Part shown: piece by piece, positions 57,556 through 64,000 of the stretch
Layout: each line of letters opens with the position of its first letter
Position numbering within the stretch: the first letter of the stretch is position 1
DNA from: Xestospongia muta
Taxonomy: Eukaryota; Porifera; Demospongiae; Haplosclerida; Petrosiidae
Direction of reading: 5' to 3'
DNA length: 64,000 bases
Assembly (NCBI GenBank): GCA_963693285.1
Contig: OY848923.1
Location: 191,818-255,817 of the forward strand
Notes under the pieces: generated by a model
Told to the model about the DNA's origin: nothing
The model's database searches: none
The model's input: the letters and a program-made list of their open reading frames with translations, nothing else
Program-made: the position numbers and the translations under genes

Positions 57556-58421
57556 CTGTAGATAATGTGAGAACAATATATAACAATTGTGAATATGATA
57601 ATATAACATAGTTACTATTTTTACTATTATTGTATTAGCACAATGTTTTTATTATTATTATATCAACACTAATAAAGTAAAATAATCAATGATGTTTTGT
57701 TACTAAATAAAACAAACCATTTTAATAATCATTAGGTTTTTCTAGTGACGTATATACCTCTCTCATATATACTTTATATAACAATATATACTGATCCTTC
57801 CAAATATTCCAAACTAGCTATATCATATCTAATATATCAGTATATCATAGACTGTTTATATACACTTGTTGACGAGGGTCAGTGACTTCATAAGGTGGTT
57901 TGTCTTGACCAGTTATAATAGTTCTCCAGTTTTACTATAAAATATACTTCCATGTAGACATTAATTCATTGTTAATATAAACCATTAACATCATAATAGT
58001 CCAGTCTATAATACAATATAACTTATATTGTTTATAATATCCAAGTAACATTCTCCAGGGTCTATTATAATGGAATAGATTGGAAAGTAATATCAATACT
58101 CTAGTGTTTTCTTATTGACGTTTACTTCATATTATATTTTCTTCATATTATACAATTTTATGTACCTAAAAGCCTCCATTTTACAAGCATATATAACTCA
58201 ATTAATTGTTATCAAGTAAAGTTACAAACACTAGATAAGACTATACCTGATCTTAAAGATATTTGAAAACAAAAATATATACAGAGGGTCTAGTAAATAT
58301 TCACTAGAACCCTTAACAGTAATGAATACAGAATTAATATTGAGTATACGACACAAACTATTTATATAACACATGGACTTGTTAAATTTTGGTGTACAGT
58401 ATTTCCTCATTGGTTCAGTGT
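57556..58421. other. R9-R10 spacer
   Basis: Receptor-type 5' flank without its signal exon (to about 58020), a piece of the plus-strand terminal exon relic (about 58047-58112) and NUP155 echo 9. Confidence 0.5.
58197..58323 (+). pseudogene. NUP155 last-exon echo 9
   Basis: Nearly identical to echo 5 (AATTGTTATCAAGTAAAGTT to TAGAACCCTTAACAGTAAT), which fits R10 and R4 sharing a recent ancestor. Confidence 0.8.
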
Positions 58422-60108
58422 TCAATTCTCATAAATATAGTCTTTTTGAGAAGTGACTTCAGTTGGTTCTTGATTAGTTTCCTCATATAATGTATCTTCA
58501 AGTTTACTATAAACATGATATTATAATTTAAAATATGTCTCCTAGTAACTCACTTATCAATTGTTTTTTCAGCACTGTAAACTGAACTTGTTGTCATAGC
58601 GATATCTTCATGTGATGTTTTCATACTACAAAAAACAAATCATTTTAATAATCAATAGAGTTACTTTATCTAATAACATACATACCTCAATAACTGTATC
58701 TTATTATATTGTCTTATTACAACCAGTACTAGTATTATAATAATAATACCAGCAATAACTAATAGTACTAGTAATATTGATGATACAATAAGTAGTACAT
58801 TAGTAGAAGATGAACATTGTGTACTAGTGGTTGTCATGGTGATAATAGGAGTAAACCCTATAGAAGAATGACATCATTATTACATAATACAATGACATTA
58901 TATAATATGATCTTTAGTTATAGTTCTATATAAATATATGATCAATATAATAATAAATTATGTTCCATGTAACAATACATGTACTATTGTTATATGTACA
59001 ATGACATCAATGGAATATATACTGATATATAGTTTAATAATATCACTATATCATTTTATTATATAGTTTACTTGTGTTTATTATTGATAATGAAGTAGTA
59101 ATAGTTAGTGTTGTTAATGAAAATATACAAGTTAATTTATTGATGATGAAATACCTGTTAATGTTGGAATAATAGATGTTGATGTTGTTAGTATTGTTGA
59201 TGATAAAGTAATAGTCGATGATGATATGACTATTGATGTTGGAGTTAAAGCCATTTCTATATCATATTTTAATATAACACAGATATGTAATGTCATTTAT
59301 ATCTTACTGGTAGAGATTTGAGTATCACTCCATTCTCCTGGTCCTACACTGGTATATGCTCTCACTCCAATGATATAGTAAGTGTTAGGTAGTAGTCCTC
59401 CTATACTGTATTGTGTGTTGGTTGTATTAATCATATTGTATGGACTATTACTGTTAGACTCTCTATAACGTATTTCATATATGATAATGACACCATTGGG
59501 TACTGTGGGTATATTCCATGTAATGTTGATCACTTGTATCTCTATATCACTTTCTATTAGACCAGATACACCACCAGGTTCTACATTATATCAATAATAC
59601 ACTATATATCAAGCAGTAACTGACTTACTAGCTTCTTCTGTTTGTTGTATTACCTCACTACTTGCTGGTCCAGTCCCAGCATCATTGTATGCTATTACTG
59701 TCACAGTGTAGTTAGTGTAAGGTGTGAGTGTTGTGAGGTTGTACTGTCTGTTGTCTCTTCCAGTGATGTTAACAGTGTCACTGAATGTTGTGTTAGTGTA
59801 ATAGAGTAAGTAACCAGTGATGGGTCCATTCTGTCCAGAGCAAGGTACCTCATCCCATGATATAGTCATGGACCTTGCCTCAACTGATGATATAGTGATA
59901 TTACTGACAGATGAAGTGGGTGCTGTAGATAATGTGAGAACAATATAATAATTGTGAATATGATAATATAACATAGTTATGAAGTATATATTAAGGAGCA
60001 CTTTAACAACAACTACTTACCATTACTAGGTCTGTTGGTAGGTTCTTGTCCATCTCCTAGTTGTACTAGTAGTAACATATAACATAATATCTTCACTAAC
60101 TCCATCAT
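58422..60108 (-). CDS. R10: short receptor with two FN3 domains, stalk and YIYEN tail
   Basis: Signal exon about 60020-60108; FN3-3 about 59635-59931; FN3-4 about 59300-59580 ending at an ACCA|GTAAGATA donor; stalk about 59150-59254 (EMALTPTSIVISSS start); membrane exon about 58687-58853; cytoplasmic exon about 58552-58623; and a tail ending QKDYIYEN, stop 58422-58424. Phases agree throughout, so a membrane protein of about 360 aa is expected. It is the R4 architecture with a stalk added. The tail has the same 2-bp loss as R4. Confidence 0.75.
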
Positions 60109-60887
60109 CGATCGTCTTTGACAGAGTTACTACTGATGTAATGAACTATTAATAATACATTAATAATGTAATGAACTATTAATATAATGAACTATTAATA
60201 TAATGAACTATTAATAATACATTAATAATGTAATGAACTATTAATATAATGAACTATTAATTATAATACTATTTTTACTATTATTGTATTAGCACTAATA
60301 AAGTAAAATAATCAATGATGTTTTGTTACTAAATAAAAAAAACCATTTTAATGATCATTAAGTTTTTCTAGTGACATATATACCTCTCTCATATATATTT
60401 TATATTACAATATATAATGAATGATCCTTTCAACTATTCCAAACTAGCTATATCATATCTAATATATCAGTATATTATAGACTGTGTATATACCTTGTTG
60501 ACAAGGGTCAGTGAATTCATAAGTTGGTTCATCTTGACCAGTTATAATAGTTCTTCAGTTTTACTATAAAATATAATTCCATGTAGACATAATTCACTGT
60601 AATACAAACCATTAACATCACAATAGTCCAGTCTATAATACAATATAACTTATATTGTTTATAATATCCAAGTAACATGGAGTTAGGTAGATAAGTGTCT
60701 GTCTTAATGTATCCTGGAGTGATTGTCATAAGAATGGACTCTTTGTTGCTATAGAAACAGAGTCTACATTATTATTACTGAGTATTATTTTACTTTGTAA
60801 TATTCTATCGCTTGAGTGCTTCATGTACAGCTATCCTGAATATCATAATTTGTTTAATTATTGTTATAATTATTGTTATAATTATAG

Positions 60888-60994
60888 GGTGGTGGCTTAG
60901 GTTTTATAGTAATTCAAACTAATCACTTTATTATCTATGGCAGTTTCTCTTCTTCAATGTATCATAGTGTGTGTGTTGAAGCTATGGAACACCT
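60888..60994 (+). pseudogene. Plus-strand exon relic GGGLGFI, copy 5
   Basis: VIQTNHFIIYGSFSSSMYHS after an intact acceptor. Confidence 0.5.
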
Positions 60995-61174
60995 AGATAT
61001 TAACATTATGGTATATATATAATAACTGAGTGTTTATGTTAGGAGAATATTATAGGAAATAAGGAATGTGATCTCATTAATCTCTAGCTCATTCAGTTTA
61101 CAAAGAGACAATATCCACCAAATAATATCAAATGTCACTTTGTTTGATTGTTTCTTTTTTGTGGTGTCTATAAA

Positions 61175-61344
61175 TTAAATAATGATAAAATTAATTATAA
61201 TTAATAGTATTGTTGTAGCTGGTTTAAATGGGACTAGTTTTATTCTTGGCCTTTTATTTAGTTTTAGTTTATTTAGTTCATTGATGATAGTAATTATTTC
61301 ATAACTATTGTTAATGAGTTCATAAAACATACAATCACAAGAGC
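61175..61344 (-). pseudogene. FGF-like last exon, copy 3
   Basis: Same acceptor; SGSCDCMFYELINNSYEII, then LNKLKLNKRPRIKLVPFK with a short insertion and a longer hydrophobic end. More diverged than copies 1 and 2. Confidence 0.3.
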
Positions 61345-61651
61345 CTGAAGACAAAATATTATTAGTATAATTTTTATCAAATAATATTTTTAACTGGTTT
61401 AACCAGCTTGACTGGTTTTTAAAATATAATTGAATGTTGAATTGTCTGGGTCCTCGCAACATTATAAGGTTGAAATATTCTACTGAAGAGAGACAGATGT
61501 TCTCCAGGCTCTATTATAATGGAGTTGATTGGAGAGTAATATCAAGACTCTAGTGTTTATATTAAGTGTTGTTTCTTTACTCCATATTTTCCTCATATTT
61601 ATTACTATTTTATGTAAACATAGATTTCCTGGAACCTCCATTTTTATAATT

Positions 61652-61736
61652 CTAAATATCACCTAATCTTTTAAAATATTTGAAAACAAGACACACAGAG
61701 GATCTAGTAAATATTCACCAGAACCATTAACAGTAA
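61652..61736 (+). pseudogene. NUP155 last-exon echo 10 (short)
   Basis: 3' half only, closest to echo 6: ACCTAATCTTTTAAAATATT to CAGAACCATTAACAGTAAC. Confidence 0.7.
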
Positions 61737-61831
61737 CATATACACAATGTCTAATATTGAGTATGTGCCATGAACTATTTATATAACACATAGACTTATT
61801 AAGTACTGGTGTACAGTATTTCCTCATTGGT

Positions 61832-64000
61832 TCAATATTCAATTCTCTCATAAGTATAGTCTTGTTGAGAAGTGAGTTCAGTTGGTTCTTGATCAGTTAT
61901 CTCATTCGATGGTTCTTCAAGTTTACTATAAACATGATATTAGAATTTAAAATATGTCTCCTAGTAACTCACTTAGCACTTGTTTTTATAACACTATAAG
62001 CTGGACTGGTTGTCATAACGATATCTTCATGTGATGTTTTCACACTACATAAAAAATCATTTAATAAAGTTACTTTATCTAATAACATACATACCTCAAT
62101 AACTGTATCTTATTATATTGTCTTATTACAACCAATACTAGTATTATAATAATAATACTAGCAATAACTAATAGTACTAGTAATATTGATGATACAATAA
62201 TTAGTACATTAGTAGAAGACAGGTGCTCAGTACTAGTGGTTGTCATAGTGATAGGAGGACTAAACCCTATAGAAGAATGACATCATTATTACATAATACA
62301 ATGACAATATAACATATCCAATAATATAGTACTAGTACATATAATATAATGACTATATCTATATGTATTATATAATATGATCTTTAGTTATAGCTCTATA
62401 TAAATATATGATCAATATAATAATCAATTATGTTCCATGTAACAATACATGTACTATTGTTATATGTACAATGATATCAATCGAATATATACTGATATAT
62501 AGTTTAATAATATCACTATATCATTTTATTATATAGTTTACTTGTGTTTATTATTGATAATGAAGTAGTAATAGTTAGTGTTGTTAATGAAAATATACAA
62601 GTTAATTTTATTATGATAACATACCTGTTGATGTTGGAATAATAGATGTTGATGTTGTTAGTATTGTTGGTGATAAGGTAATAGTTGATGATGGTATAAC
62701 TGTTGATGTTGGAGTTAAAGTGACTCCTATATTATATTAATATAACACATATATGTAATGTCATTATATCTTACTGGTAGAGATTTGAGTATCACTCCAT
62801 TCTCCTGGTCCTACACTGGTATATGCTCTCACTCCAATGATATACTTAGTGATAGGTAGTAGTCCTCTTATACTATATTGTGTGTTGGTTGTATTAGTCA
62901 TATTGTATGGACCATTACTGTTAGACTCTCTATAACGTATCTCATACATGATAATGACACCATTGGGTACGGTGGGTACATTCCATGTAATGATGATCAC
63001 TTGTATCTCTGTACCACTTTCTATTAGACCAGATACACCACCAGGTTCTATAGTATATCAATAATACATTATATATCAGTTGTAACTGACTTACTAGCTT
63101 CTCCTGTCTGTTGTATTACCTCACTACTTGTTGGTCCAGTCCCAACATCATTGTATGCTATTACTGTCATAGTGTAGTTAGTGTAAGGTGTGAGTGTTGT
63201 GAGGTTGTACTGTCTGTTGTCTCCTCCAGTGATGTTAACAGTGTCACTGAATGTTGTGTTAGTGTAGTAGAGCAAGTAACCAATGATGAGTCCATTCTGT
63301 CCACAGCAAGGTACCTCATCCCATGATATAGTCATGGACCTTGCCTCAACTGATGATATAGTGATATTACTGACAGATGAAGTGGGTGCTGTAATGTGAG
63401 AACAATATAATAATTGTAAATATGAGAATATCACATAATTTACCAGTTGAGAGTGTAGTGGTATTTTCAGCATCCAGGACTATGGTGTTATTACCATATA
63501 CTCCATTGAGACCAACTATACAATAAGTACCAGGATCAATACCAGTAAATGTATATGGCGATGAGATTGATGAATTAGAGAGTATAGATGAAAAGAATGG
63601 TTCACATTTTCTACGGCATTGACGATAACCCTGATATGTTTGAGGAACAATTGAAGGTGGTATCCATGTCATAATAATAGTGGTATTAGTGGTAGTAAGT
63701 GACAAAATGTTTGAGTTTGCTATAAAATGATAAAAATACCAAAAATATCATTATATTCATTAAGATACTCATTATCAATAATAGACAATAAAATATTTAC
63801 TTACATAATGTCACAGTGACATTGTTACTATGATCACTAGGTAGTACTGTACTACCCTCACTGCCATATGATACTACGAAGAAGTTATATGTACTGTATA
63901 AACTCAGTCCTGATGTTATATTCAACATTGTGTTAGTGGTAGTTCCTGCACTCATAACAGAACTACTACCACTACTGAGTTGATAGAACACCTCATAACC
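61832..64000 (-). CDS. R11: Ig/FN3 receptor, 3' part (5' end outside window)
   Basis: From the right edge: FN3-1 (to about 63806, continuing beyond 64000), FN3-2 about 63445-63718, FN3-3 about 63098-63393, FN3-4 about 62778-63055, single stalk about 62627-62728, membrane exon about 62097-62270, cytoplasmic exon about 61975-62045 and a tail ending DYTYERIEY, stop 61832-61834. FN3-5 is absent as in R4, R6 and R10, and phases stay compatible. No stop or lost donor is visible, so this may be an intact four-FN3 receptor; the Ig-like exons, if any, lie to the right. Confidence 0.75.

Larger units (their letters stand above)
60109..61831. other. R10-R11 spacer with decayed exons
   Basis: It holds ATTAATAATGTAATGAACT repeats (about 60140-60260), plus-strand relics (about 60720-60994), FGF-like exon copy 3, a piece of the terminal relic (about 61462-61552) and NUP155 echo 10. 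Confidence 0.55.

Noticed and set aside
29249..64000. Retroelement-driven spread of the receptor copies
   Set aside because: No reverse transcriptase, terminal repeats or target-site duplications seen; copies keep introns and are in tandem, so unequal crossing-over fits better.

Overview
This is eukaryotic, animal nuclear DNA. It is AT-rich, with GT-AG introns that are often only 45-300 bp and genes packed tens to hundreds of bp apart. Long TC, TG, GATG and minisatellite arrays sit almost only inside introns. Every recognisable gene is a metazoan housekeeping or signalling gene. The compact structure and the array of Ig/FN3 receptors suggest a demosponge such as Amphimedon; this is inference, because no marker in the window proves it.

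Left part (1-29.2 kb), six single-copy genes plus the end of another. In order: the 3' end of a sorting nexin of the SNX7/SNX30 type (+); succinate dehydrogenase iron-sulfur subunit SDHB (-); an F-BAR/C1/RhoGAP protein of the ARHGAP29/HMHA1/GMIP type (+); an unrecognised 274-aa protein (-); RBM48, a minor-spliceosome factor with an unusual proline-rich tail (+); RNF11 with a polyglutamine insert (-); and nucleoporin NUP155 (+). Three gene pairs are head to head and share short promoter gaps (51, 236 and 283 bp). A tRNA-Cys gene lies antisense in an NUP155 intron.

Right part (29.2-64 kb), one tandem array on the minus strand. It holds about eleven copies (called R1-R11 here) of one cell-surface receptor gene, plus an orphan tail exon (R0). 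The full form (R1-R3) has a signal peptide, an N-terminal module with a DxNxDGxxD calcium-type loop and an Ig-like fold, an Ig-like domain, five FN3-type domains, a Ser/Thr stalk, one membrane helix and a short tyrosine-containing tail. Ectodomain exons all begin and end in phase 1, so domains can be lost without frameshift; R4 and R10 are intact two-FN3 versions. R5, R8 and R9 are broken, R6 and R7 are damaged or overlapping, and R11 runs off the right edge.

Each receptor 3' end is followed by a decayed copy of the last exon of NUP155. This shows that the repeated unit arose from a segment spanning the convergent NUP155-receptor junction. The spacers also carry decayed exons from other genes, including one that resembles the last exon of an FGF. 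The array is the most likely candidate for an undescribed system: a diversifying receptor family with modular ectodomains and tails that gain or lose YxxL/I motifs.
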